From Pseudomonas batumici (GTDB lineage Bacteria > Pseudomonadota > Gammaproteobacteria > Pseudomonadales > Pseudomonadaceae), in contig NZ_JXDG01000112.1 of the NCBI RefSeq assembly GCF_000820515.1, positions 1-63,576 of the forward strand: a DNA stretch of 63,576 nucleotides. The letters run 5' to 3'. Below the pieces are notes generated by a model. That model had not been told where the DNA came from and did not search any database. It worked only from the letters and a program-made list of their open reading frames with translations. Positions 25,601-32,593 of the stretch are shown in pieces (position 1 is the stretch's first letter; each line of letters begins with the position of its first letter). Both the position numbers and the translations under genes were made by a program.

Positions 25601-27910
25601 GGCAATGCCGTGGCCATCCACGACAAGGTTTGCGCAAGAACGCTCATCTATTTGCCGGGCGCTGCGCATGAGCAGGTGCTGACCGAGCACACTGACCTGG
25701 CGGCGGCGCAACGGGCACTGGTCGATATCGGGCGAGCGCCGCAGCGGGTGGTGGACGTTGTGCAAAGGCTGGCGGTCGGCTGGGAGGCGGAAGTCATCGA
25801 GGGTTATCCTGCCGAGCGAGACCCGGAGGCGGTGCGCTCAAGGCTCCTGAGTCCTGCGCGCGATGATGGGCTTCCAAACGACCTGATGCCTTTGGGGGCC
25901 GATCCGATTGCCACGGTCAATTCCACGTTCAAGGTGGCCAAGAGCTGGTGGACGAGCGAGCCGGAGCAACCGGTGCCGGATCCTGCGGCGCTGGAAAAGG
26001 AGGTCAGGCGCGAGATCGCGGAAAATCCCGAACACTGGTTGCGGCTCAGGAAAACCCAACGCTGCGACCTGTCGCTGGTGCTGGCGCATGCCTTTGTCCT
26101 GCGGGCGCAGCAACGGGCCCGGACGCTATCGAACTCGGCTCGGCAATTGGCGCAGCTACGCGAGATACGTGAACGCGAACAGCGCTCGGCCTACTGGCTC
26201 AGGGTGTTGTCGGTGGTGCCGGTCGTCAGTATTGCGGTCAATGTGCATGAGACGGCCGTGGCTTTGCGCCGGCTTCACCGCAGCGGTGATCCGCACGATG
26301 CCTTCGAACTCTTCAAGGCGGCGCATATGACGCTGGTCGATGCCGTGCTGACGTTCTACCCGATGGGCAAGGTGGGCGGTGCGGTCTCCCGGCCGCTACG
26401 GGTCGGTCATGGGGGCTGGTCGCGCGCGGCCTTGCGGACCCTCGATCGGCGGCAGAGCCTGTCTCACAAAGGCGCGATGGCCCTGAAAACGAAGGTTGCC
26501 GCAAAGCCCAGACCCCTGCTACCCGGGTACGAAGCGACGATTACCCCGGACGATGCGGTGGCCCTGCAGGGTCCGACCAATGCCGGCAGCTATGTGAAAA
26601 ACGGTGTGCAGTTCATCACCGATGGCAGCAACCGCTACGAGGTCTACCGGCCGAAGGGCGAGAATGCCTTGCGCTTGAAGAAAACCGCTGCCCAGGACAA
26701 TGAGCTGGTTCTGTATATCCACGAGCCGGGCGAATACCTGTTGCGTGCCGATGCGCCTGAGCCCCAGCCGGGTCCCAGTCGCGCGATGTGGCAACCCTGG
26801 ACGCGGCCTGCGTTGCCCGAGGCGGTGGGGGCGCCCGTGTTGCAACTGGAGTGGATGACGCGCCGGCCGGCCCTGTTGTCCACGGACTGGAAGGCGTGGG
26901 GATTGGCACTGGAGAACGAACAGGTCCTGGAGTTGTCGGCGAGCCGAGGGATGTATGTGAGGCGGGGGGCTGAACACGTTCGGCTGCTGAAGCTCGATGA
27001 TCGTTATTTCGAACTGCTTCCCGAGGGTTCCCGGATCCATCCCGATATCGTTTTTCTGAAGCGTTCCGTTCCGTTGTCCACCTATGCCGAGGCGGACTTC
27101 AAGCTTTGGTGGAGGCACCTGGACGAGCAGCCGATACCGGCCACTTTTGATCAACGCCGCCAGGCCTGGACAGTGCGTGCCCCCTTGTTCAACGAGCCTC
27201 TGGAGCGGACCCTGGCGCAACCCCTGGAGGGCATGACGCCGGCCAGCCTGCAGAGGACGATCAGCCGGCTGATCGAGCGAACCGATGTGGAACATACGTC
27301 GGTTACGGCAACCCGGATGGTAGCGCTCAAGCGCACGCAGGAAGCCTGGAGTTCACGGGGCGTGCACCTTGATGTGCTGTTGCGCGAACTCGATGCCCAG
27401 TCCCTTGGGCGGACTCACTTTCCCATCGGTCGTGCGACCGGTACAACGAGCTTTTACCGGTTGGACTTTGATCCGCCCCAGGCCGTGGACCCTCGGCTTT
27501 TCGACACCAGGGGGGCGGCGCGCATTGCCGAGTTGGCCTCGAACAGCGAGAACGCCGTTATCGGCGTCTTGCGTCGTCATGGCTTTGTCGTGACCGAGAT
27601 CCCGAAATCCCAATCCTTCAACACGGTCAACCTGTTCTGTACCCACCCTGGCTCGGACCATCTCTACTACATCATGCTCAAATGGACCGACAAGCTCTCG
27701 GTGCCCATGACCCGCTACCAAGGGGGCCCACGGCAGTTGACGGATGGCTGGTTCAACCGGCATTTCGACCTGAGGCCCCTGGGTCAGCGCGCGCTGCTCA
27801 AACCGGTCAAGGAGGCCCTGAACCAGGGGCGTTTGGTGAAGATCATCGCGGGGTTGCAGCGGTCGGGGGATACCGGGCTGGTGACGGTGTTTTTTGCCAG
27901 GGCGCAATAG
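22625..27910 (+). CDS. Large DUF6543 (dermonecrotic-toxin-like) protein
   Basis: 1761 residues. The N-terminal third carries the DUF6543-type region seen in many large Pseudomonas toxin-like proteins (SYWHQPADDSNVSRRDRLIELHKLL at about 174-198). A central part shows a hydrophobic stretch (YWLRVLSVVPVVSIAVNV, about residue 1190) and neighbouring amphipathic helices that could insert into membranes. The last 250 residues (SLGRTHFPIGRATGTTSFYRLDF, then FNTVNLFCTHPGSDHLYYIM) form an unrecognised, possibly effector, domain. No signal peptide and no secretion marker are seen. AAGGGA precedes the ATG. No immunity gene is recognised downstream, but a decayed copy of its 3' end lies at 29199-29291. 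Toxin function is inferred from family resemblance only. Confidence 0.8.
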   Translation: MNTRVEDPRREAAESANEDATAVLPAPDAALKRLAEKLSERLATSERPSLLLNRLQAALVRGLDSQHRLKRLFERAPQIGAVLKHLLTETFGHDPHRLLFTPPLRSGDGQTARTLAQVAMSLLRNPFLSLEPGHGVRLSLADEPDSVLRLDPEQVLGSLKALGLSSRIDNALRSYWHQPADDSNVSRRDRLIELHKLLFHDKALLAYGVDELSIAGFNMLMGLLDAPTPEARTLAGGRWARLAVSELVWPGKAQATVALSGALHLQDASRAERGRQVVFVPGMSAEFFEFASPAELQRGLAQLFNAPGNYRLWQLLALSERHQLFPQPDGPALAYHFQACAALAGDALAHSALSRLDTQLANEWAAALLLNTVCMLPGGLTDAGRLTPLQAVEAMQESRTALTRLPPLGTTLAHLLRRDELRRMFEITFGSLVADLPVRLRQGKVRQQERGLLKLLDEQDPGRDTPAYSELLARHKLWRQQAADVQGLLQNREGHFQSAFWSTRDQEGHDLPGQLFKRRSQGLLHEAQMQHQLGLIDQKELERVLDVLPPPLVEVRVANDTRIAAISLGPANSPWSLTGACVISTRQALADPRAGTSALLFVPGRLGGLQRFMSLDSLSQRLEITLRSPECDTLWPLIPRDQRGEARSWVRSRPVGEPIPIHYQSIETDALRQGLQQQVQDHLRVCRLIEGGLRPFSEIGDARSSLQMLAHELEENLGVPGHDARERALDKVAVLQLGAVQAQGLPGWLSAASRADRQQYARLLARYQKHVQALELKLERQLPDLDDFARGKIIERLKQDGFYPGLDIDKPLFDLPDSVERVWVGHPERTVAEAGPKTVVSEARTTYSLLRLALENLDPQAPWSKRRLQHGRVLDRAWQQRLTPGYLMSTISALDLGGHYDTLIQRAFYGVDDPRLEPLRAFDQALLYRLVRQRARMELFSARQQGLSDWAAEVFERALSAECATDLRNERLELELHFVTFAGRAFARARHVGNAVAIHDKVCARTLIYLPGAAHEQVLTEHTDLAAAQRALVDIGRAPQRVVDVVQRLAVGWEAEVIEGYPAERDPEAVRSRLLSPARDDGLPNDLMPLGADPIATVNSTFKVAKSWWTSEPEQPVPDPAALEKEVRREIAENPEHWLRLRKTQRCDLSLVLAHAFVLRAQQRARTLSNSARQLAQLREIREREQRSAYWLRVLSVVPVVSIAVNVHETAVALRRLHRSGDPHDAFELFKAAHMTLVDAVLTFYPMGKVGGAVSRPLRVGHGGWSRAALRTLDRRQSLSHKGAMALKTKVAAKPRPLLPGYEATITPDDAVALQGPTNAGSYVKNGVQFITDGSNRYEVYRPKGENALRLKKTAAQDNELVLYIHEPGEYLLRADAPEPQPGPSRAMWQPWTRPALPEAVGAPVLQLEWMTRRPALLSTDWKAWGLALENEQVLELSASRGMYVRRGAEHVRLLKLDDRYFELLPEGSRIHPDIVFLKRSVPLSTYAEADFKLWWRHLDEQPIPATFDQRRQAWTVRAPLFNEPLERTLAQPLEGMTPASLQRTISRLIERTDVEHTSVTATRMVALKRTQEAWSSRGVHLDVLLRELDAQSLGRTHFPIGRATGTTSFYRLDFDPPQAVDPRLFDTRGAARIAELASNSENAVIGVLRRHGFVVTEIPKSQSFNTVNLFCTHPGSDHLYYIMLKWTDKLSVPMTRYQGGPRQLTDGWFNRHFDLRPLGQRALLKPVKEALNQGRLVKIIAGLQRSGDTGLVTVFFARAQ

Positions 27911-27979
27911 GGGGGCAGTGTGCGGCAGCCATAGCGGTTACCCGAGGTGGGTTTGCTGGAGCGATTGTGTTTACTGGTG

Positions 27980-28007
27980 TTGACGGGAGGGCTCTCGCCT
28001 TTATAAT
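27980..28007 (+). promoter_or_regulatory. Strong sigma-70 promoter before a short RNA
   Basis: TTGACG (27980-27985), 16-base spacer, perfect TATAAT (28002-28007). No protein-coding gene follows on this strand; the expected start near 28013 leads into a terminated hairpin transcript. Confidence 0.65.
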
Positions 28008-28012
28008 CGTCC

Positions 28013-28070
28013 GTAACACGGCCCCTCTCGGTTGATGCGCTTCGGTGCTGAGACTGCTTAGGGGTTTTTT
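28013..28070 (+). ncRNA. Candidate small RNA of about 58 nt
   Basis: Downstream of a near-consensus promoter lies a foldable segment: an outer CCCCT/AGGGG stem (28022-28026 with 28060-28064) directly followed by six T, enclosing CTC/GAG and a GCGC-TTCG-GTGC tetraloop hairpin. The promoter plus intrinsic terminator define a complete short transcription unit with no usable open frame. It ends about 20 bases before the 3' end of the Abi-family gene, which is read towards it. It could also be a relic leader. Confidence 0.5.
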
Positions 28071-28089
28071 ATTGCCTGGATTTTTCCGT

Positions 28090-29097
28090 TTACCAGCCAT
28101 GCCTCTGCCAATCGTGGTTGACCCCTATGCCCTCCAGATTGAGATCGAGGTGGGACAAATTCGGGAAATCATTCTCCAGCAGCGCTTTTAGTCGTCTCCC
28201 CCAGCTTGATGAAGGGTTAATGACTTTCATCAGATGTTGGGTGATGCACAAGAGCATGAACGGACGAGCACGTCGGTGTGGGTCGTCATGGAACGCGGAT
28301 AACGAAGGAACCTGCTCTGCAGGTGGCAGCTTCGGTTGATCAACGATGTTCCGGTTCCACAGGCGACTGTGATGGGCGCATACGTTTCGCAGATAGTTTA
28401 GGCTGCGCAGCCAACTGGCGAAGATCCTGCCGTTGCTGATGCCGTATGCCTGAGATATAGCGTCTTGATCAGCCTCGGTCATGCCTGCATAAAGGGTCGA
28501 TAACGTACCAAAGTCCCAAACCTCGCAGGCTACCCAGACAGCCAGCGGAAGGCCGTATTTTTCCTTGTTGTGACGGATAAAATCTTCGTTCGAGCGGTTG
28601 ATCAAAGCGGCGTGTTTACCTACCCAGACATGATGCTTGGTTAACCCGGTTTTACCATCCAGCCGGGTGGAGAAGCTCTCATGGAACAGCTCCGGCTTTA
28701 GATAGGCAAACTTTTCGTGCTTGCCCAGCCCATGGGATATGTCGACTCGTAAGGCGATTTCGATGCGTTCCAGCGCGTCCAGGGTCAGTAGGCGAAGTTT
28801 CTTATCGAAGACATAAAGGTCGACTGCATTTTGGAAAGTGGTACCGGGTTTGAAATTCTCCAGGGGAAACCGGGTAGGTTTGGTCTTGGATGGCTTCTGA
28901 TTTTTATGCTGGACCAGTGGGCAGCAGATCTCCGTGCGCTCGCGAAAGGCGAACCAGTAACCGCTGAGGCGGTAATAACCGATGCGTTCCAAGTACTCCA
29001 AAGCTTTGGGTTGATCAGTCACGACCACTCCCCGAGTCATCAGCAATTCAAGCTGCTCTTGATAGCTCTGCCAAGGTTTGGGATAGCCCTGCGTCAT
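28090..29097 (-). CDS. Abi_2 (AbiD/AbiF-type) abortive-infection family protein with HEPN motifs
   Basis: 335 residues. The N-terminal YLERIGYYRLSGYWFAFRE and central VDLYVFDKKLRLLTLDALERIEIALR are hallmarks of the Abi_2 family. Two RX4H motifs are visible, RVDISH (117-122) and RNVCAH (237-242); RX4-6H is the catalytic signature of HEPN ribonucleases, and AbiF-like proteins have been proposed as relatives of Cas13. Lower GC and less biased codons than the neighbours suggest acquisition. The gene stands alone on the minus strand between the giant toxin-like gene and a decayed copy of its 3' end. Likely role: growth arrest on phage infection, or an RNase toxin held in check by an adjacent RNA. 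Confidence 0.88.
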   Translation of the reverse strand: MTQGYPKPWQSYQEQLELLMTRGVVVTDQPKALEYLERIGYYRLSGYWFAFRERTEICCPLVQHKNQKPSKTKPTRFPLENFKPGTTFQNAVDLYVFDKKLRLLTLDALERIEIALRVDISHGLGKHEKFAYLKPELFHESFSTRLDGKTGLTKHHVWVGKHAALINRSNEDFIRHNKEKYGLPLAVWVACEVWDFGTLSTLYAGMTEADQDAISQAYGISNGRIFASWLRSLNYLRNVCAHHSRLWNRNIVDQPKLPPAEQVPSLSAFHDDPHRRARPFMLLCITQHLMKVINPSSSWGRRLKALLENDFPNLSHLDLNLEGIGVNHDWQRHGW

Positions 29098-29198
29098 CTG
29101 TAAATCATCCTGGTAGTCCTTTTGGCAGCCTTACGTTTTTTAATCGATGGCTCAACACTTGGGAGCGTCAATTGTGTTTCGCAGGATGTCGGAGATGT

Positions 29199-29291
29199 AA
29201 CCGCCAGGGACGCCTGGTGAGAATGGTCGCGGGCTTGTAGCGTGTGCTGGTTACGGATCGGGTAGTGGTGTTTTTCGTCAGGGCGCTATAG
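29199..29291 (+). pseudogene. Decayed 3' end of a second DUF6543 toxin gene
   Basis: Translated in one frame the stretch reads NRQGRLVRMVAGL, a TAG, then RVLVTDRVVVFFVRAL and a stop. The intact toxin ends NQGRLVKIIAGLQRSGDTGLVTVFFARAQ in DNA that aligns closely (27822-27910). The glutamine codon CAG has become TAG. Weaker similarity extends back to about 29157 out of frame. It is therefore a fragment of a paralogous toxin C-terminus lying beyond the Abi gene. Confidence 0.7.
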
Positions 29292-29370
29292 GTCGTTCAG
29301 CGGGCAGCGGTCATCGACGTCGCCCAAGTTGACTTGCGTACTTTGGGTACTGGCCCCTATAGTTCAGTCT

Positions 29371-29498
29371 GTCACTACACAAGTCAGTGACCGGATTTGG
29401 CGATCCGAAACAAGTTAGGTGCAGTCCTGTTTTCTCCTTTCGTAAGTGCTATTGGCATGAGAGGTTTATCGCGGCTGTTCGGGGAGACCTTCGAGTCT
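29371..29498 (+). promoter_or_regulatory. Structured leader upstream of the DUF6124-like gene
   Basis: Three hairpins occur in order: GTCACT/AGTGAC (29371-29391), GGAT-TTGGCG-ATCC (29393-29406) and AGAC-CTTCGA-GTCT (29485-29498). I recall similar GGATTTGGCGATCC and GGGGAGACCTTCG leaders before related small genes in other fluorescent pseudomonads, so it may be a recurrent cis element. Function is unknown. Confidence 0.45.
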
Positions 29499-29545
29499 GC
29501 CGGGTTTACTCACTTGCCGGATCGTCAATTCAGGAGTTACGCAAT

Positions 29546-29806
29546 ATGACGCAATACATTTCGCTGCAAACCAACTTCCCCGACCGCCCCGTCCTGCTGA
29601 TCGACAGCCGCGCTCCTATGGCACAGTTGTTGGAGTGCGCGCAGCAGCGCATCAAGGCGGGTACCGATCTGCTGGAAAGCATCACGTCCGTGAGCATCAC
29701 CGGCCTTGAAGATAACGACCTGTACCGATTCACCAGTGCCGCGTATCTGCTGCTCCGGGAGGGGGCGGATTTGCTGGAGGTGGTGAGGCGGCGGATTGAC
29801 GAATAG
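29546..29806 (+). CDS. Small DUF6124/DUF3077-like protein
   Basis: 86 residues, soluble, mostly helical, with APMAQLLECAQQRIKAGTDLLESI and AAYLLLREGADLLEVVRRRI. This resembles the small DUF6124 (DUF3077) proteins that are multicopy in Pseudomonas and have no known function. ATG 29546 is chosen over the longer open frame from 29387 because CAGGAG lies 9 bases upstream and the upstream part encodes the hairpin leader. It is isolated between the leader and tRNA-Arg. Confidence 0.65.
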   Translation: MTQYISLQTNFPDRPVLLIDSRAPMAQLLECAQQRIKAGTDLLESITSVSITGLEDNDLYRFTSAAYLLLREGADLLEVVRRRIDE

Positions 29807-29901
29807 CCGGCGTTCACCGCTCGTCACAGATTTGAAAGCAAGCTCTGGCGTTTTTTCAGTTTGATAAGCACCAGAACGTCTTGACCCTTCATCGTAGCCT
29901 C

Positions 29902-29947
29902 TGTTAGCGACTGTCCTTTGTCCTAGGACAAAGGACAGTCGCTAACA
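29902..29947. repeat. Perfect 46-bp palindrome
   Basis: Every one of 23 base pairs around the centre of CCTAGG (between 29924 and 29925) is complementary with no spacer; each arm contains GTCCTTTGTCC-like direct repeats. It lies in a non-coding gap between the DUF6124-like gene and tRNA-Arg. It is unlike the REP elements elsewhere in the window. Confidence 0.95.
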
Positions 29948-29985
29948 CTGAGGACAGATAAATGCAAAATCCCGATTCTGAAAAC

Positions 29986-30020
29986 CAAAAAAGCCCCAGG
30001 TCATCGACCTGAGGCTTTTC
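29986..30020 (-). terminator. Rho-independent terminator of tRNA-Arg
   Basis: On the minus strand a stem of about 14 bp with one mismatch (AAAAGCC..AGGTC / GACCT..GGCTTTT) and a 3-base loop ends in a run of six T, 12 bases beyond the tRNA CCA end. A-rich flanks on both sides could make it bidirectional. Confidence 0.8.
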
Positions 30021-30031
30021 GTTGTTGCGTA

Positions 30032-30108
30032 TGGTGCACCAGGCGGGATTCGAACCCACGACCCCTGCCTTCGGAGGGCAGTACTCTATCCAGCTGAGCT
30101 ACTGGTGC
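30032..30108 (-). tRNA. tRNA-Arg (anticodon CCG)
   Basis: The minus strand reads a complete 77-nt cloverleaf: acceptor stem GCACCAG/CTGGTGC, D-loop AGCTCAGCTGGATAGAG, anticodon stem CTGCC/GGCAG around loop CTCCGAA, T-arm with GGTTCGAATCC, and an encoded CCA end. Anticodon CCG decodes CGG arginine codons. Confidence 0.97.
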
Positions 30109-30360
30109 TTATGCGGGCGACATCATACCCATGTCGGCTCGGGGCGTCCATTCAGGTTTTGTCGGGAAATTCTCTTCTTCGGTTTTCAGCGCTCATGGCC
30201 CCGGCCCGCCTCGGTTCGAGCAGCCCGTCTGGCAACCATTGACGCCCTCCAGATCCGGGATCACCCTCAGGCAACGCCGGTTTTGCGTGCCGATCCGGCG
30301 CCCGCTCCGGTTTCACCCCTGAACCCGGCACGTACTCGTACTGACAAAGGAAGTTAAAGT

Positions 30361-30630
30361 ATGGCTACCGTTAACGATCAAATCACCGATACCGTGACCC
30401 AGAGCAACGTCAAGGTGCTGGGCGAAGCCCCTGCCGAGGTGCTGGGCAACCTCTATCAAACCGCGGCCCACTCCACCGGCATCCGGCTCGAAAACGCCGC
30501 TGAGGAACAGCAACAGCTGAGCACCGACAGCCAGGCCGCCACCAATCAGGGCGTGATGCAAATCTACAGCCTGGATACCACCGAGAAGATCGCCCAGGCC
30601 GGTGTCGCGGATAATCCACCAGCCCGCTGA
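30361..30630 (+). CDS. RebB-family (R-body / killing-trait) protein
   Basis: 89 residues. VNDQITDTVTQSNVKVLGEAPAEVLGNLYQTAAHSTGI and QAATNQGVMQIYSLDT match the RebB family, the small proteins that polymerise into refractile R-bodies in Caedibacter and that occur in many free-living bacteria. AAAGGAAG lies 8 bases before the ATG. Only one copy is present and no rebA, rebC or rebD is adjacent; neighbours are tRNA-Arg and gabD. A single RebB protein may not build a full R-body, so its role is open. Family assignment is by motif recognition. Confidence 0.82.
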   Translation: MATVNDQITDTVTQSNVKVLGEAPAEVLGNLYQTAAHSTGIRLENAAEEQQQLSTDSQAATNQGVMQIYSLDTTEKIAQAGVADNPPAR

Positions 30631-30675
30631 CAGTACTGAAGCCATTCAAATCTTGAACCCATGGCCGGCCACCCC

Positions 30676-30707
30676 GCCTTCGCGATTTCGAAAGGCATCG
30701 CGAAGGC
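30676..30707 (+). terminator. Hairpin downstream of rebB-like gene
   Basis: An 11-bp perfect stem (GCCTTCGCGAT / ATCGCGAAGGC) with a 10-base loop, 46 bases after the stop codon. There is no T-run, so termination would be partial or the hairpin protects the 3' end. Confidence 0.45.
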
Positions 30708-30804
30708 CCCGGGGTACGTTGATCAGAAAAACTCCGCAAAAGCGTCTTTTTCGTTCTTTTTTTCGAACAGACTATTGTCCTTTACCCTAGGCGGCCCTAG
30801 GATT

Positions 30805-30822
30805 CGTTTGAGATTTCAAACG
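30805..30822. promoter_or_regulatory. Inverted repeat in the gabD upstream region
   Basis: CGTTTGA-GATT-TCAAACG is a perfect 7-bp inverted repeat 155 bases before gabD. Two CCCTAGG copies lie just upstream (30785-30803). The 346-base gap between the rebB-like gene and gabD holds this, the hairpin at 30676 and no gene. A regulator site for the GABA operon is plausible but unproven. Confidence 0.35.
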
Positions 30823-30976
30823 CTCTTGTCTGGGTGCTGAACCGCACATCCATCTCATGTGCGCTATTTATGTGCTTCGGCCCGGTGAATGAATTTCCTG
30901 ACGGCAGCCCCCAAGGCGCCTTTCTACAATCAATAATTCGCTGCGCGCAAGCGCGGTGCTGTTAAGGAAAGCCTAC

Positions 30977-32419
30977 ATGCAGCTCAAAGACACCCAGTTG
31001 TTCCGCCAGCAAGCCTTCATCGATGGGGCTTGGGTCGATGCGGACAATGGTCAGACGATCAAGGTCAACAACCCGGCCACCGGCGAAATCCTCGGGACCG
31101 TGCCGAAAATGGGCACTGCCGAAACCCGCCGTGCCATCGAAGCCGCCGACAAGGCCCTGCCGGCCTGGCGTGCACTGACCGCCAAAGAGCGTGCGAACAA
31201 ACTGCGTCGCTGGTTCGAACTGATCATCGAGAACCAGGACGACCTGGCCCGCCTGATGACCCTCGAACAAGGCAAGCCATTGGCCGAAGCCAAGGGCGAA
31301 ATCGTCTACGCCGCCTCCTTCATCGAATGGTTCGCCGAAGAAGCCAAGCGTATCTACGGCGATGTGATTCCGGGCCACCAGCCGGACAAGCGCCTGATCG
31401 TGATCAAGCAGCCGATCGGCGTCACCGCCGCCATCACCCCGTGGAACTTCCCGGCCGCGATGATCACCCGTAAAGCCGGCCCGGCCCTGGCCGCCGGTTG
31501 CACCATGGTGCTCAAGCCCGCTTCGCAAACCCCGTTCTCGGCCTTCGCCCTGGCCGAACTGGCCCAGCGTGCCGGTATCCCGAAAGGCGTGTTCAGCGTG
31601 GTCACCGGCAGCGCCGGCGACATCGGCAGCGAACTGACCAGCAACCCGACCGTGCGCAAGCTGTCCTTCACCGGCTCGACCGAGATCGGTCGCCAGCTGA
31701 TGGCCGAATGCGCCAAGGACATCAAGAAGGTTTCCCTGGAACTGGGCGGCAACGCGCCCTTCATCGTGTTCGACGACGCGGACCTGGACAAGGCCGTCGA
31801 AGGCGCGATCGTCTCCAAGTACCGCAACAACGGCCAGACCTGCGTCTGCGCCAACCGCCTGTACATCCAGGATGGGGTCTACGACGCCTTCGCCGAGAAA
31901 CTGAAGGCGGCTGTGGCCAAGCTCAAGATCGGCAACGGTCTGGAAGAGGGCACCACCACCGGTCCGCTGATCGACGAGAAAGCCGTGGCCAAGGTCCAGG
32001 AACACATCGCCGATGCCCTGGGCAAGGGCGCGACCCTGCTGGCCGGCGGCAAGTCCATCGAAGGCAACTTCTTCGAGCCGACCATCCTGGTCAACGTCTC
32101 CAAGGACGCCGCCGTGGCCAAGGAAGAAACCTTCGGTCCATTGGCCCCGCTGTTCCGCTTCAAAGACGAAGCCGAAGTGATCGCGATGTCCAACGACACC
32201 GAGTTCGGCCTGGCCTCGTACTTCTACGCCCGTGACCTGGGCCGTGTGTTCCGTGTGGCCGAGGCCCTGGAATACGGCATGGTCGGTGTCAACACCGGGC
32301 TGATCTCCAACGAAGTCGCGCCGTTCGGCGGCATCAAGGCTTCGGGCCTGGGCCGTGAAGGCTCCAAGTACGGCATCGAAGACTACCTGGAAATCAAATA
32401 TCTCTGCCTGGGCGTGTAA
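30977..32419 (+). CDS. gabD: NADP-dependent succinate-semialdehyde dehydrogenase
   Basis: 480 residues of the aldehyde dehydrogenase superfamily. Visible motifs: PWNFPAAMITRKAGPALAAGC, the cofactor FTGSTEIG, the general base ELGGNAPFIVF, and the catalytic cysteine in NNGQTCVCANR. Length and sequence match GabD, which oxidises succinate semialdehyde to succinate. ATG 30977 has AAGGAAA 7 bases upstream; a TTG-like start at 30956 has none. It precedes gabT on the same strand and the two complete the GABA shunt. Confidence 0.95.
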   Translation: MQLKDTQLFRQQAFIDGAWVDADNGQTIKVNNPATGEILGTVPKMGTAETRRAIEAADKALPAWRALTAKERANKLRRWFELIIENQDDLARLMTLEQGKPLAEAKGEIVYAASFIEWFAEEAKRIYGDVIPGHQPDKRLIVIKQPIGVTAAITPWNFPAAMITRKAGPALAAGCTMVLKPASQTPFSAFALAELAQRAGIPKGVFSVVTGSAGDIGSELTSNPTVRKLSFTGSTEIGRQLMAECAKDIKKVSLELGGNAPFIVFDDADLDKAVEGAIVSKYRNNGQTCVCANRLYIQDGVYDAFAEKLKAAVAKLKIGNGLEEGTTTGPLIDEKAVAKVQEHIADALGKGATLLAGGKSIEGNFFEPTILVNVSKDAAVAKEETFGPLAPLFRFKDEAEVIAMSNDTEFGLASYFYARDLGRVFRVAEALEYGMVGVNTGLISNEVAPFGGIKASGLGREGSKYGIEDYLEIKYLCLGV

Positions 32420-32435
32420 TCCAGTCAGGTGGTTC

Positions 32436-32590
32436 AGCGAGAGGGGCACGAGAGCGCTGCCCCTGTCGCGTTTCAAACGATACTTCAGTGTGGCCGGAAC
32501 GCTGTGCCAGTCGATCATCGTATGCTGGTGCAGTGCCTCCCTGCCGCGTCATCCTTGAATCACGCCGCCCGATGAGCGGTGAATGAGGAC
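32436..32590 (+). ncRNA. Probable gabT RNA motif in the gabD-gabT gap
   Basis: The 174-base gap holds a strong hairpin (AGGGGCA at 32442-32448 with TGCCCCT at 32458-32464, extendable to 11 bp with one mismatch) and a second stem CTGTGCCAG/CTGGTGCAG with two G-U pairs. A conserved structured RNA of this name is known only from Pseudomonas, upstream of gabT; its function is unknown. I infer identity from position and folding, not from a covariance search. Confidence 0.5.
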
Positions 32591-32593
32591 ACC

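Noticed and set aside
28090..29097. Abi gene as the immunity gene of the neighbouring toxin
   Set aside because: Opposite strand, a well-known unrelated family, and no coupling to the toxin gene.
29387..29545. N-terminal extension of the DUF6124-like protein
   Set aside because: The extension coincides with the hairpin leader and lacks a ribosome site; ATG 29546 has one.
29800..30110. Integration site of a genomic island at tRNA-Arg
   Set aside because: No integrase and no duplicated tRNA 3' end were found nearby; the palindrome does not match the tRNA.
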